From positions 42,759 through 106,758 of the forward strand of contig NZ_JACCDE010000018.1 of NCBI RefSeq assembly GCF_013415125.1: 64,000 nucleotides of DNA, in the 5' to 3' direction. The stretch is from Vreelandella glaciei. GTDB taxonomy: Bacteria > Pseudomonadota > Gammaproteobacteria > Pseudomonadales > Halomonadaceae. How positions within the stretch are numbered: the first letter of the stretch is position 1; every line of letters starts with the position of its first letter. Under the pieces are notes generated by a model. The model saw only the letters and a program-made list of their open reading frames with translations. It searched no databases and was not told the origin of the DNA. This document shows positions 11,775 through 20,437 of this stretch, piece after piece. Position numbers and translations under genes: made by a program.

Positions 11775-13114
11775 ACACGACACCTTTTACTCCCCTCTCT
11801 TTTCCAGGCAAGAAAAACAGTGGCGACAGTGTCGTCAACGGCGTTGATCTATCGGTTAACTTTGCCGGTATTAAAGCCCCTAACCCGTTCTGGCTGGCCT
11901 CCGCACCGCCCACCGATAAAGCCTACAACGTGGTGCGCGCTTATGAGGCCGGCTGGGGCGGCGTGGTTTGGAAAACCCTCGGTGAAGAGCCACCGGCGGT
12001 CAACGTCTCTTCCCGCTATTCGGCCCACTACGGCAAAAACCGCGAAGTGATCGGCTTTAACAATATCGAGCTGATTACCGACCGCTCGCTTGCGATCAAC
12101 CTTCAAGAGATCACCCAGGTGAAGAAGGATTGGCCCGACCGCGCGCTGATCGTCTCCATCATGGTGCCCTGCAACGAGGAGGCCTGGGCGTATATTCTGC
12201 CCCTGGTGGAAGCCACTGGCGCGGACGGCATCGAGCTCAACCTGGGCTGCCCCCACGGCATGCCGGAGCGCGGCATGGGGGCAGCAGTGGGTCAAAACCC
12301 TGATCTGATCGAAAAAGTCACCTACTGGTGCAAAAAGCACTACTCCAAGCCAGTGATCGTGAAACTGACGCCCAATATCACTGATATCCGCGTAGGCGCC
12401 CAGGCAGCACTACGGGGTGGCGCCGATGCGGTCTCGTTGATCAACACCATCAACTCGATCACCAGTATCGACCTGGATAATATGGTTGCCAAGCCCACGG
12501 TGGGCCATCAAAGCACCCACGGCGGCTACTGCGGCAGTGCGGTGAAGCCCATTGCGATGAATATGGTGGCGGAAATAGCCCGCGACCCGGCGACACCAAC
12601 GCTGCCAATTTCCGGTATTGGCGGCATCTCCACCTGGCGGGATGCGGCGGAGTTTATCGCACTCGGTTCCGGCAGTGTGCAGGTGTGCACCGCGGCAATG
12701 CTCAACGGGTTTCGGATTGTGGAAGAGATGAAAGATGGTCTTTCCCGTTGGATGGCGGAAAAAGACTACAACTCCATTGAGGCGTTTTCCCGCAAGGCGA
12801 TACCGCAAACCACCGACTGGAAACACCTGGATATCAACTTCAAGACCATCGCCAAAATCGATCAGGATTTGTGTATTGAGTGTGGCCGCTGCTATATCGC
12901 CTGCGAGGACACGTCCCACCAGTCGATTGCCAAGCTCACCGAGCAGGACGGCGCGCGCCGCTATGAGGTGATTGAAGAGGAGTGTGTAGGCTGCAACCTG
13001 TGCCAGATCACCTGCCCGGTGGAAAACTGCATCACGATGGTACCGCAAGAAACTGGCCAACCCTTCTTGGCCTGGGATAACGACCCGCGCAATCCTTTCC
13101 GGGTCGCTTCTTAA
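11771..13114 (+). CDS. preA: NAD-dependent dihydropyrimidine dehydrogenase subunit PreA
   Basis: PreA is the catalytic FMN subunit partnered with PreT. The 447-residue product has a dihydroorotate-dehydrogenase-like barrel (about residues 25-330, with ELNLGCPHGM and GIGGIS) that binds FMN and pyrimidine. A C-terminal ferredoxin domain carries two cysteine motifs, CIECGRCYIAC near 368 and CVGCNLCQITC near 405, for two 4Fe-4S clusters. It is the last gene of the operon and is followed by a hairpin. With the upstream genes it completes uracil to beta-alanine conversion. Confidence 0.94.
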   Translation: MNTTPFTPLSFPGKKNSGDSVVNGVDLSVNFAGIKAPNPFWLASAPPTDKAYNVVRAYEAGWGGVVWKTLGEEPPAVNVSSRYSAHYGKNREVIGFNNIELITDRSLAINLQEITQVKKDWPDRALIVSIMVPCNEEAWAYILPLVEATGADGIELNLGCPHGMPERGMGAAVGQNPDLIEKVTYWCKKHYSKPVIVKLTPNITDIRVGAQAALRGGADAVSLINTINSITSIDLDNMVAKPTVGHQSTHGGYCGSAVKPIAMNMVAEIARDPATPTLPISGIGGISTWRDAAEFIALGSGSVQVCTAAMLNGFRIVEEMKDGLSRWMAEKDYNSIEAFSRKAIPQTTDWKHLDINFKTIAKIDQDLCIECGRCYIACEDTSHQSIAKLTEQDGARRYEVIEEECVGCNLCQITCPVENCITMVPQETGQPFLAWDNDPRNPFRVAS

Positions 13115-13146
13115 GCACGCTCTTCAACAGCTGCTAGTGCTACCCG

Positions 13147-13169
13147 CCGCCCTCAATTTTTGAGGGCGG
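13147..13169 (+). terminator. Hairpin terminator after preA
   Basis: A perfect 10-bp GC-rich stem (13147-13156 with 13160-13169) and a 3-base loop lies about 30 bases after the preA stop. The following sequence is only moderately T-rich (CGCGTTTTC), so efficiency is uncertain. Confidence 0.65.
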
Positions 13170-13226
13170 TCGCGTTTTCTGCAACATGTTGTTCCGACAC
13201 CGAGTAGCGACAAGAGACCACTTCCT

Positions 13227-13266
13227 TGAGAAAATGAGAAATTATCGCATATAAAATATTTTCTCA
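13227..13266 (+). promoter_or_regulatory. Candidate iron-responsive promoter with inverted repeat
   Basis: Perfect 9-bp arms TGAGAAAAT (13227-13235) and ATTTTCTCA (13258-13266) flank a TATAAAAT-like -10 region, just before the AAAGGA ribosome site of the siderophore-binding protein gene. The AT-rich makeup and target gene suggest Fur control, but it does not match the classical 19-bp Fur box closely. Confidence 0.4.
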
Positions 13267-13280
13267 TAAAAGGAATACCA

Positions 13281-14132
13281 ATGAAGTTCGCTATCACTAC
13301 CGCCGCTCTACTCTTAGCAACTGCCAGCGCTAGCGCGGACGCCGACCAGCGTATCGCCACCTTCGATTTAGGCAGCTTGGATACACTCGACGCGCTCGGC
13401 TTGAGCACGAAAGTGGTGGGTGTACCTAAAGCCAGCTTGCCAAACTACTTAGAGCAGTACGCAGCAGATAACTACACTGATATTGGCGGGCTGCGCTCGC
13501 CGGATATGGCCGCCATCGAAGCAAGTGCGCCTAGCCTAATTTTATACACTGGTCGCCAGGGTGACTGGGAAGCAGAACTCGGCGACATCGCCCCGCTGCT
13601 CAACACCAGCCTACAGGGTGACGACTATCTGACTGCTTTTAACGCCAATGTGCGCGAACTGGCAAGCCGTTTAGAGGCGGAAAGCGAAGCTGAGGAGGCG
13701 CTTAAAGCGCTGCATGCTGAGATAGAAACTCAGCGCGAAGGGCTAAGCGATGCTCCCCGCACGCTGGTAGTAACCCATAATGGCGGTAACCTGATGCTTA
13801 ATCAGCACCCGGTCGTGTACGACGTGCTGGGTGTAGACGCACTAGAAATGCCGGATAGCGTCACCAGCGAAGTCCGTGGCACCCGCACTTTTACGCCGCT
13901 TTCTGCTGATGCCATTGCCGACATCAATCCAGACGTTGTGCTAGTGATCGACCGCAGCGCCGCCATTGGTGATGAACCTGCCAATGCGGAGGCCTTGACG
14001 CAAACGCTGTCAGACGCCGGCACCGACAATGCGCAGATTGTTATGCTAACACCTGCACTGTGGTATCTCTCCGGCGGCGGCCTACAGAGCCTTGCGCTGC
14101 AGGTCGAAGAAGTCGCTGCAGCGCTGAACTAA
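13281..14132 (+). CDS. Siderophore ABC transporter periplasmic binding protein (FatB/CeuE type)
   Basis: A 283-residue periplasmic binding protein with a signal peptide (about residues 1-20, cleaved near ASASA) and a mature start typical of FatB/CeuE/YclQ proteins (TFDLGSLDTLDALG, then VVGVPK). These bind catecholate or related ferric siderophores. A long linker helix rich in Glu and Ala is visible near residues 125-155. AAAGGA lies before the ATG. No permease or ATPase is adjacent, so it may work with the FecCD-type system at 30414-32266 or one elsewhere. Ligand identity cannot be told from the sequence. Confidence 0.82.
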   Translation: MKFAITTAALLLATASASADADQRIATFDLGSLDTLDALGLSTKVVGVPKASLPNYLEQYAADNYTDIGGLRSPDMAAIEASAPSLILYTGRQGDWEAELGDIAPLLNTSLQGDDYLTAFNANVRELASRLEAESEAEEALKALHAEIETQREGLSDAPRTLVVTHNGGNLMLNQHPVVYDVLGVDALEMPDSVTSEVRGTRTFTPLSADAIADINPDVVLVIDRSAAIGDEPANAEALTQTLSDAGTDNAQIVMLTPALWYLSGGGLQSLALQVEEVAAALN

Positions 14133-14140
14133 TCTCTCGG

Positions 14141-17100
14141 CTAATCGGCATGTATCTTAATACGGTAAAGCACGCAGTAAACCACCGGCAGAACGACCAG
14201 AGTTAGCAGCGTGGCGACACCGAGGCCGCCAATCAGCGCCACCGCCATGCTGGCGAAGAAGGCATCACTGATCAGCGGAATCATCCCCAGCATGGTCGTG
14301 AGTGCGGCCATGGCTACCGGACGCACACGGCTGACGGCGGCTCGCACTACCGCGTGGTAGCGGTCTTGGTGCAGCGGCAGCTGCACGTTGATCTCCTCCA
14401 CCAGCACGATGGCATTTTTGATCACCATACCGATCAAACTCAGCGTACCCAGCAGCGCCATAAACGAGAAGGGCATCCCGGTAACCAGCAACGCGCCCAC
14501 GACGCCAATAATCGTTAGTGGTACCAGCGACCAAATGGCCAGCGGCTGGCGGAAGTTATTGAATAGCACCACGGTGAGAATAAACATCATCACTATGCCC
14601 AGCGGCAGTGAGGAAAATAGCCCACTCTGCGCTTCGCCAGCGGTCTCAAACTCACCGCCCCACTCCAACCGATAGCCTGAAGGTAGATCCAAGGCTTCCA
14701 CCCTTGGGCGAATGTCGGCCAATACGCTGGCCGCGGTCACGCCGCTTAACGGGTCGGGCTCCCCGTACACCGCCAGCATACGTTCGCGATTGCGGCGCAT
14801 AATCAGCGGATCTGCCACCTGTGTGGTGATATCGCTAATGACTTGATCGGCGGTAATGTAGCGGCTCTGCTCTGCACTCCATACGTTAAGTGAGCCAAGG
14901 TTATCCGCATCGTGGCGCTGCTCTGGAATCGATCGCGCCACTATCGGAATCAGGTCGCTGCCGTCACGGTAAACGCCCACCTGGCTGCCACTGGTGCTCA
15001 GCGCAAGGGTGCTGGCCAGGTCTTCGCGGGTCACGCCCAACCTACGTGCAGCATCTTCCATGAAGACCGGCTCAATGGTTTGCACGCGGTTACGCCAACT
15101 GGTGCGCACGCTGGTCATATGAGGCGTATCGCGGAACATCGCCTCAACCTGATCGCCCAACTGGCGTAGTACCGCTGGGTCGCTACCGTAGAAGCGCGCC
15201 TCTAGCTTGGCTTTCGGTGCGGGGCCGACTTCCAAAGGGGCGATTTTAAAGTCGATATCGCTGTGGTCGCGCTCAAGCACTTGCTCAACGTCGGCCATAC
15301 GCGCTTGCTGGGTTGCTTTATCGTCGGTTTCGACAATTAGCTGCGCATAGCTTGCGTAGCGGTCTTCCGGTGAGTAGGTGAGAGTAAAGCGCTGCGCCCC
15401 ACCGCCCACGGTGGTGGTCAGGTGGCGAACGCCCTCCATCGCCATTACGCTTTCTTCCAGTTCGCTAACGCGGCGTTGGGTTTCGAGAATATCGGTGCCT
15501 TCCGGCGTGCGGTAGTCGACAAAAAAGATCGGCGTATTAGAGGCCGGGAAGAAGGCATTTTTGACCGAACCAAAGCCGACTACCGCGCTGGCCAGTATTG
15601 CCACCATCACCGCTAAGGTTACCCAGCGCCAACGAATACCGGTGATAATGACGCGGCCTACAAAACGATATACCACGCCTTTATAGGGATCATCCTGTCC
15701 ATCGCCAGGGGCAACGCTGCGGAAAAACAGCTTGAAGTAGAACGGTGTTAACGTCAGCGCCGTGACCCAACTCAGCAGCAGCGAGTAGAGCAGCACGAAA
15801 AATAGCGAGCCGATAAACTCACCGGTGGTGTCTGGCGATAAACCGATAGGCGCAAAGGCGGCAATCGCAATCAGCGTGGCCGCCAGCAACGGCCAGGCGT
15901 TTTGGCGAATCACTTGGTGCGCAGAATCACGAATAGTGCCGCCGCGCTTTAACCCCACCAGCATGCCTTCGGTGACCACAATGGCGTTGTCCACCAGCAT
16001 GCCCAGAGCAATAATCAGCGCTCCCAGCGAGATTTTCTCCAGCTGCAAACCGTGAAAGCGCATCAGCATAAAGGTGCCGATAATGGTGATCAGCAGGATA
16101 AAGCCCATTAACAGACCGCTGCGCCAACCCATAAACAGCATCAGCACCACAATCACGATGGCTACCGCCTGGATCAAGCTGACCAGGAAACCGGATACCG
16201 CGTCATCGACCACCTGGGGCTGGTTGTAAACGACGTTCAACTCCATACCCAGTGGCGTGCGGGTTTGCAGTTCATCCAGACGCTGCTGTAGCCGTTCGCC
16301 CACTTCGACCACATTCACACCGCTTTCAAAGGAGACGCCCAGCGAGATGGCTGGCCTCCCCATATCGCGGTAAAGCTGCTGGGGCTGCTCCGCCAGCTCT
16401 CGGCTCACATCGGCAATATCGCTCAGCCGCACCAGCTCGCCGTCGCCCTCGCTGACAATCAGCGCGCGCAGATCGTCAATATCTGCCGCACTGCCCGTCG
16501 GCGTGATGCGGAAACGGCGGCCATCCTGTTTAAGATGCCCAGAATCCGCCACCGCATTTTGGGTATCCAGCAGCTGCTGTAGCCGGGTTAGCGGAATATT
16601 GAGTGCGCGCAGGCGTTCGCGATCAACTTCGATATAGATGCGCTCTTCGTGCTCACCGCTTAGTGACACCTTCGCGACGCCCTTCACCAAGGCGAGCTCG
16701 CGCTTGAGAAAATCAGCGTGGTCAGCCAGGTCTGGCATGCTATAGCCATCGCCCGTCAGGTTGACCATAAAACCAAATACATCGCCAAAGTCGTCATTAA
16801 CGCGGGATTGACTCGCCCCTGGCGGAAGCGCGGCCTGGGCATCCTGCACTTTACGTCGCAGCGAATCCCATAATTGCTCCAACTCCTCGTTCTGCACCGT
16901 ACTTTCGAGTTCAACGGTGATCTGCGACAGGCCATCAGAACTCACCGAGCTTACCCGCTTGATCGATGGCATCGACTGGATTGACTCTTCCAGGGTCGAA
17001 GTGACTTCCTGCTCGACCTCTTCAGGCGTCGCACCGGGGTACTGCGTGGTGATCAGCGCATTGCGGATGGTAAATTCGGGGAACTCCAGTTGCCCCATGC

Positions 17101-17185
17101 CCAAAAAAGACAACGCGCCGCCCGCCAGCAGCACCACGGTCATTAAATAGCTGGCCGCTCGGTGGCGTAGAAAGTAGTCGACCAT
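14141..17185 (-). CDS. RND efflux transporter, inner-membrane permease subunit
   Basis: A 1014-residue AcrB/CzcA-superfamily proton-driven pump with the expected two blocks of transmembrane helices. The N-terminal block starts at the first helix near residue 12 and continues around 335-475; the second block lies around 850-1005. Two large periplasmic loops lie between. A GALIIALGMLVDNAIVV stretch near 390-405 is the conserved helix-4 region carrying the proton-relay aspartate. It follows its adaptor gene with one base between them. No outer-membrane TolC-type gene is nearby, so the channel is likely shared. Substrate is unknown; the local TetR gene suggests drug-like or lipophilic inducers. 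Confidence 0.92.
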   Translation of the reverse strand: MVDYFLRHRAASYLMTVVLLAGGALSFLGMGQLEFPEFTIRNALITTQYPGATPEEVEQEVTSTLEESIQSMPSIKRVSSVSSDGLSQITVELESTVQNEELEQLWDSLRRKVQDAQAALPPGASQSRVNDDFGDVFGFMVNLTGDGYSMPDLADHADFLKRELALVKGVAKVSLSGEHEERIYIEVDRERLRALNIPLTRLQQLLDTQNAVADSGHLKQDGRRFRITPTGSAADIDDLRALIVSEGDGELVRLSDIADVSRELAEQPQQLYRDMGRPAISLGVSFESGVNVVEVGERLQQRLDELQTRTPLGMELNVVYNQPQVVDDAVSGFLVSLIQAVAIVIVVLMLFMGWRSGLLMGFILLITIIGTFMLMRFHGLQLEKISLGALIIALGMLVDNAIVVTEGMLVGLKRGGTIRDSAHQVIRQNAWPLLAATLIAIAAFAPIGLSPDTTGEFIGSLFFVLLYSLLLSWVTALTLTPFYFKLFFRSVAPGDGQDDPYKGVVYRFVGRVIITGIRWRWVTLAVMVAILASAVVGFGSVKNAFFPASNTPIFFVDYRTPEGTDILETQRRVSELEESVMAMEGVRHLTTTVGGGAQRFTLTYSPEDRYASYAQLIVETDDKATQQARMADVEQVLERDHSDIDFKIAPLEVGPAPKAKLEARFYGSDPAVLRQLGDQVEAMFRDTPHMTSVRTSWRNRVQTIEPVFMEDAARRLGVTREDLASTLALSTSGSQVGVYRDGSDLIPIVARSIPEQRHDADNLGSLNVWSAEQSRYITADQVISDITTQVADPLIMRRNRERMLAVYGEPDPLSGVTAASVLADIRPRVEALDLPSGYRLEWGGEFETAGEAQSGLFSSLPLGIVMMFILTVVLFNNFRQPLAIWSLVPLTIIGVVGALLVTGMPFSFMALLGTLSLIGMVIKNAIVLVEEINVQLPLHQDRYHAVVRAAVSRVRPVAMAALTTMLGMIPLISDAFFASMAVALIGGLGVATLLTLVVLPVVYCVLYRIKIHAD

Positions 17186-17186
17186 T

Positions 17187-18281
17187 TTAAAGCCCCTGCT
17201 CTTTTTCCCACGGGGTCACCTTGGTGTCCTCGGTTAAGCGGTGGGCTCCGGCAGCCACGATGCGGTCACCCGCCGCCAGCTCTCCGCTGACTTCCAGGCC
17301 GTTTGAGGTTAGCCGACCGACCTCTACCGGTACCGCTTCAACGTTTTCTGGCTCAACGAATCGCCATACCAGGGCCTGGTCGGGGTCATCACCGGCATAG
17401 CTCACCGCGTCAGCGGGCAGTAACCACAGCGGAGCGCTATTGTCGGTTTGCAGCGAGCTCAAATCGAGCCGCACGTTGGCACTCATGCCGTCTAAAAGAG
17501 TGATATCGTCCGGCTGGGGCAACGTTAGGGTGACTTCATACGCCAAACTCTGCGCGCTGGCCTGGGTGGTGTAAGAGGCCAGCTGGGCGAGGTAAGGTTT
17601 ATCGCTATTGCCAAAACGCACTTCAAACGCCAACGCATCACCGAAGGGCGTTCCATTGCTGCGCGGTATACGCTGCACGATCTGCTCGGGTAGATGAAAC
17701 ACCACGTCTAACTGCCCTGGCTGTTGGATTACCGCGACCGTTTCCTGAACTTGGACTATCTGACGGTTATCCACCGGCACTTGAGCAATCACCCCATCGT
17801 AAGGGGCGCGTAGCTGGGTATGCTCGACCTGCTCTTGGGCCTGCTCGAAGGTGGCCCTGGCAGCCCGCCACTCGCTTTCCGACTCATCAAATTGGGATTG
17901 GCTGACCGCCCCACGCTGCAGGGTATAGCGCATGCGTTCTAGCGTTGCCTCGGCTAGCTCCAGGCGCGAGCGGGCGCTGTCCAGCTCGCTTTGCACATTG
18001 CGATCATCAATACGCGCGATCACCTCGCCTTCGCTTACCTGCTGGCCGGGGCTGACATTAAGCTCCAATAATTCCCCGGCCATACGAAATGACAAATTGC
18101 TGCGCGTAGAGGCTTCCACCCGGGCCGGAAACTGCCGTAAGGCCGTCGCATTTGCCGACTCCAATACCGTCAATTTCACCGGCCGTGTGGCATCAGGTGA
18201 CTGCGCTTGGGGTTGCTCACAGCCTGTTAACACAAGCAGGGCCAGTAGGATGGGCAGTGAACGAAGAAGAGTAACGGCCAC
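17187..18281 (-). CDS. RND efflux periplasmic adaptor lipoprotein
   Basis: A 364-residue membrane fusion protein that links the RND permease to an outer-membrane channel. The N terminus has a lipoprotein signal with lipobox LTGC and acylated Cys21. Biotinyl-lipoyl-like halves flank an alpha-helical hairpin (about residues 100-165), followed by beta-barrel and membrane-proximal domains. It is the first gene of the efflux operon, divergent from the TetR regulator across a 180-base region that holds a 36-bp perfect palindrome. Confidence 0.9.
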   Translation of the reverse strand: MAVTLLRSLPILLALLVLTGCEQPQAQSPDATRPVKLTVLESANATALRQFPARVEASTRSNLSFRMAGELLELNVSPGQQVSEGEVIARIDDRNVQSELDSARSRLELAEATLERMRYTLQRGAVSQSQFDESESEWRAARATFEQAQEQVEHTQLRAPYDGVIAQVPVDNRQIVQVQETVAVIQQPGQLDVVFHLPEQIVQRIPRSNGTPFGDALAFEVRFGNSDKPYLAQLASYTTQASAQSLAYEVTLTLPQPDDITLLDGMSANVRLDLSSLQTDNSAPLWLLPADAVSYAGDDPDQALVWRFVEPENVEAVPVEVGRLTSNGLEVSGELAAGDRIVAAGAHRLTEDTKVTPWEKEQGL

Positions 18282-18351
18282 GAGAGGCTCCTTGATAGCG
18301 GACAGCGCGGATTTTCAAACCTGAATTCAAAACATGAAGTGAGTAACATGG

Positions 18352-18387
18352 ACACTTCACTGACATTCATGAATGTCAGTGAAGTGT
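18352..18387. promoter_or_regulatory. 36-bp perfect palindromic operator for the TetR repressor
   Basis: Bases 18352-18387 form an uninterrupted palindrome of 18 bases per arm, centred on CATG at 18368-18371; the inner part reads TGACATTCATGAATGTCA. It sits between the efflux adaptor gene and the TetR gene. It touches a TATAAT at 18387-18392 that can serve the regulator, so bound repressor would block its own promoter and probably that of the pump. Confidence 0.8.
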
Positions 18388-18461
18388 ATAATAATCACCA
18401 TGCGGCGACTTTGCTATTTATCAGTGCCAAAATGCCGCTAATTCTATTAACAGGAGCCGCC

Positions 18462-19085
18462 ATGTCCCGTCGTAAGGCTGACGCTGAACGTACCCGAGAA
18501 GCGATTCTCGACGCTGCGGAAACTACCTTTCTTGTTCAAGGCGTTTCGCGCACCACTCTGGCGCATATTGCTCAGGAGGCGGGAGTAACAAGGGGGGCCA
18601 TTTATTGGCACTTTGAAGATAAAGCAGCGGTATTCGATGCGCTGCTGGAGCGTGTAAGACTCCCATTGGACGGTATTGTCGATGATGCAGTGCAGCGCCT
18701 CGGCACCACGCCGGTCGAATGCCTGCGCGATATCGCTCAACGCTCACTGGCGGGGATTTGTCACGACCTTCCGCTGCAGCGGGCAGCCACTATTGTGCTG
18801 CACCGCTGCGAAAAACTGGAAGATAAACACCCTCGAATTTGCATGATCACCCAGCTCCCCAAACATGCTGAAGCACACGTGGAAGCACTATTTGAGCAAG
18901 CACTAGCAGACGGCAACTTACGCGCTGACCTAACCCCAGCCAGCGCCCGCCGCCAGTTTCATGGCTTTTTGATCGGGGTTTGCTTTGATTGGCTGCAAGA
19001 CCCGCAACAGTACTCTCTGGCAGATGAGTGCGACGCCATCGTAGAGACATTAATGCGCGGTTTGTTGGTGGAAAATACGCCGTGA
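18462..19085 (+). CDS. TetR/AcrR-family repressor of the RND efflux operon
   Basis: A 207-residue regulator with an N-terminal TetR helix-turn-helix (about residues 10-56, with TREAILDAAETTFLVQG and GVTRGAIYWHF) and a C-terminal ligand domain similar in layout to AcrR/TtgR proteins. The ATG at 18462 has AGGAG a few bases upstream. An in-frame TTG at 18339 lies upstream of the palindrome and would add unrelated residues, so it is rejected. Divergence from the RND pair and the palindromic operator support local control of efflux. The inducer is unknown. Confidence 0.88.
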   Translation: MSRRKADAERTREAILDAAETTFLVQGVSRTTLAHIAQEAGVTRGAIYWHFEDKAAVFDALLERVRLPLDGIVDDAVQRLGTTPVECLRDIAQRSLAGICHDLPLQRAATIVLHRCEKLEDKHPRICMITQLPKHAEAHVEALFEQALADGNLRADLTPASARRQFHGFLIGVCFDWLQDPQQYSLADECDAIVETLMRGLLVENTP

Positions 19086-19155
19086 AACAATGAGTATGAC
19101 CTGGCACGCGGGTTGCTTGTATCACCAGGAGAACCTAACTAACCTGGAGCGTGCC

Positions 19156-20421
19156 ATGCACCACTCTGACTACCCCCTTAGCGAAGTCCCTACCAGCGCC
19201 CGCAAGGGCTTGCTATCCACCTCGGCAGTGCTGCTCGGCTTTACCTTTTTCACCGCCACCATGTGGGCAGGTGGCACCTTAGGCCAGGCCTTTCCGATTG
19301 GCCAACTGCTATGGATCATACTGATTGGCAATCTGCTGCTGGGGGGTTACGCAGCAGCCCTCGCCTATATTGCGTGTAAAAGCGGGCTCAATTCGGTACT
19401 GATGGGACGCTTCTGCTTTGGCGAGAAAGGCAGCAAACTCTCCGACTTTATTCTCGGTTTTACCCAGATTGGCTGGTACGCGTGGGGCACCGCGACGATT
19501 GCCTTAGTGTTAGTACGCACCACCGGGATGCCTGAATGGCTGGAAATCCCCTTAATGGTGCTATTTGGGTTTGGTTTCTGCGTGACGGCCATGATCGGCT
19601 ACAAGGGGATGGATTTGCTGTCTCGCTTTGCCGTCCCCGCCATGATGCTGTTTATATTGATCAGCCTGTTTACCGGGCTGGTGGATGTGCGTGGCTTTGC
19701 GGGCCTTAGCCAGCAAACGCCTACGGAGAGCATGAGCGTGGCGGCGGCCATCACTGTCATTATTGGTACCTTTATTAGCGGCGGCACTCAAGCGACTAAC
19801 TGGAGCCGCTTCGCCAAGACCCCGAAAATTGCCGTCATCTCCACCATGGCGGCTTTTTTTGTAGGTAACGGCTTAATGGTGCTGACGGGGGCACTCGGCA
19901 CCATGATTTACCAGCAGGCGGATATCGTGGATGTATTGATCGCCCAGGGCTTTGTCACCATCGCCGTACTGATGCTGTTTCTGAATATCTGGACGACCCA
20001 GGACAACACCATCTACAACTTCGCCGTGGCGGGCTGCAATTTACTGCGTACCGAAAAACGCCGGCTGGTCACGGTAGGCGGCGCAGCGATTGGCACCGTG
20101 CTGGCAGTGGGCGGGATGTACAACTTGCTTATTCCGTTCCTGGTACTGCTCGGCACGTTTATTCCGCCCATGGGAGGGGTCATCATGGCGGACTTCTGGC
20201 TCAAGCATAAAGGCCGTTATCCCGCTTTGGATGCCGCTCAACTGCCTGACTTTAACCGCAGAGGGCTGGCTGCCTATGCGCTGGGTGCCGGAGCGGCCTA
20301 CTTTTCCCCGTTACTGCCGCCATTGGTAGGAGTCGCGGCGGCAGCGGGCAGCTACGCCGTGCTGCTGCGTTTAAACCACGCTACGCTAAGCGATACACTT
20401 CCTTCACCCGCTAAACAATAA
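19156..20421 (+). CDS. codB: Cytosine permease (CodB-like, NCS1 family)
   Basis: A 421-residue membrane protein with about 12 hydrophobic helices. The N-terminal pattern PLSEVP followed by LLGFTFFTATMWAGGTLG is characteristic of CodB-like cytosine symporters. GGAGCG lies before the ATG at 19156. The cytosine deaminase gene follows 16 bases downstream, so the two form a codBA unit that imports cytosine and converts it to uracil, a substrate for the PreTA pathway encoded 7 kb upstream. Confidence 0.9.
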   Translation: MHHSDYPLSEVPTSARKGLLSTSAVLLGFTFFTATMWAGGTLGQAFPIGQLLWIILIGNLLLGGYAAALAYIACKSGLNSVLMGRFCFGEKGSKLSDFILGFTQIGWYAWGTATIALVLVRTTGMPEWLEIPLMVLFGFGFCVTAMIGYKGMDLLSRFAVPAMMLFILISLFTGLVDVRGFAGLSQQTPTESMSVAAAITVIIGTFISGGTQATNWSRFAKTPKIAVISTMAAFFVGNGLMVLTGALGTMIYQQADIVDVLIAQGFVTIAVLMLFLNIWTTQDNTIYNFAVAGCNLLRTEKRRLVTVGGAAIGTVLAVGGMYNLLIPFLVLLGTFIPPMGGVIMADFWLKHKGRYPALDAAQLPDFNRRGLAAYALGAGAAYFSPLLPPLVGVAAAAGSYAVLLRLNHATLSDTLPSPAKQ

Positions 20422-20437
20422 GTGAGCCCTGTTTCAT

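Noticed and set aside
12410..13060. 216-codon open frame antisense to preA
   Set aside because: Fully inside a conserved gene and with low-complexity His/Ala/Gly composition typical of reverse-frame reading.
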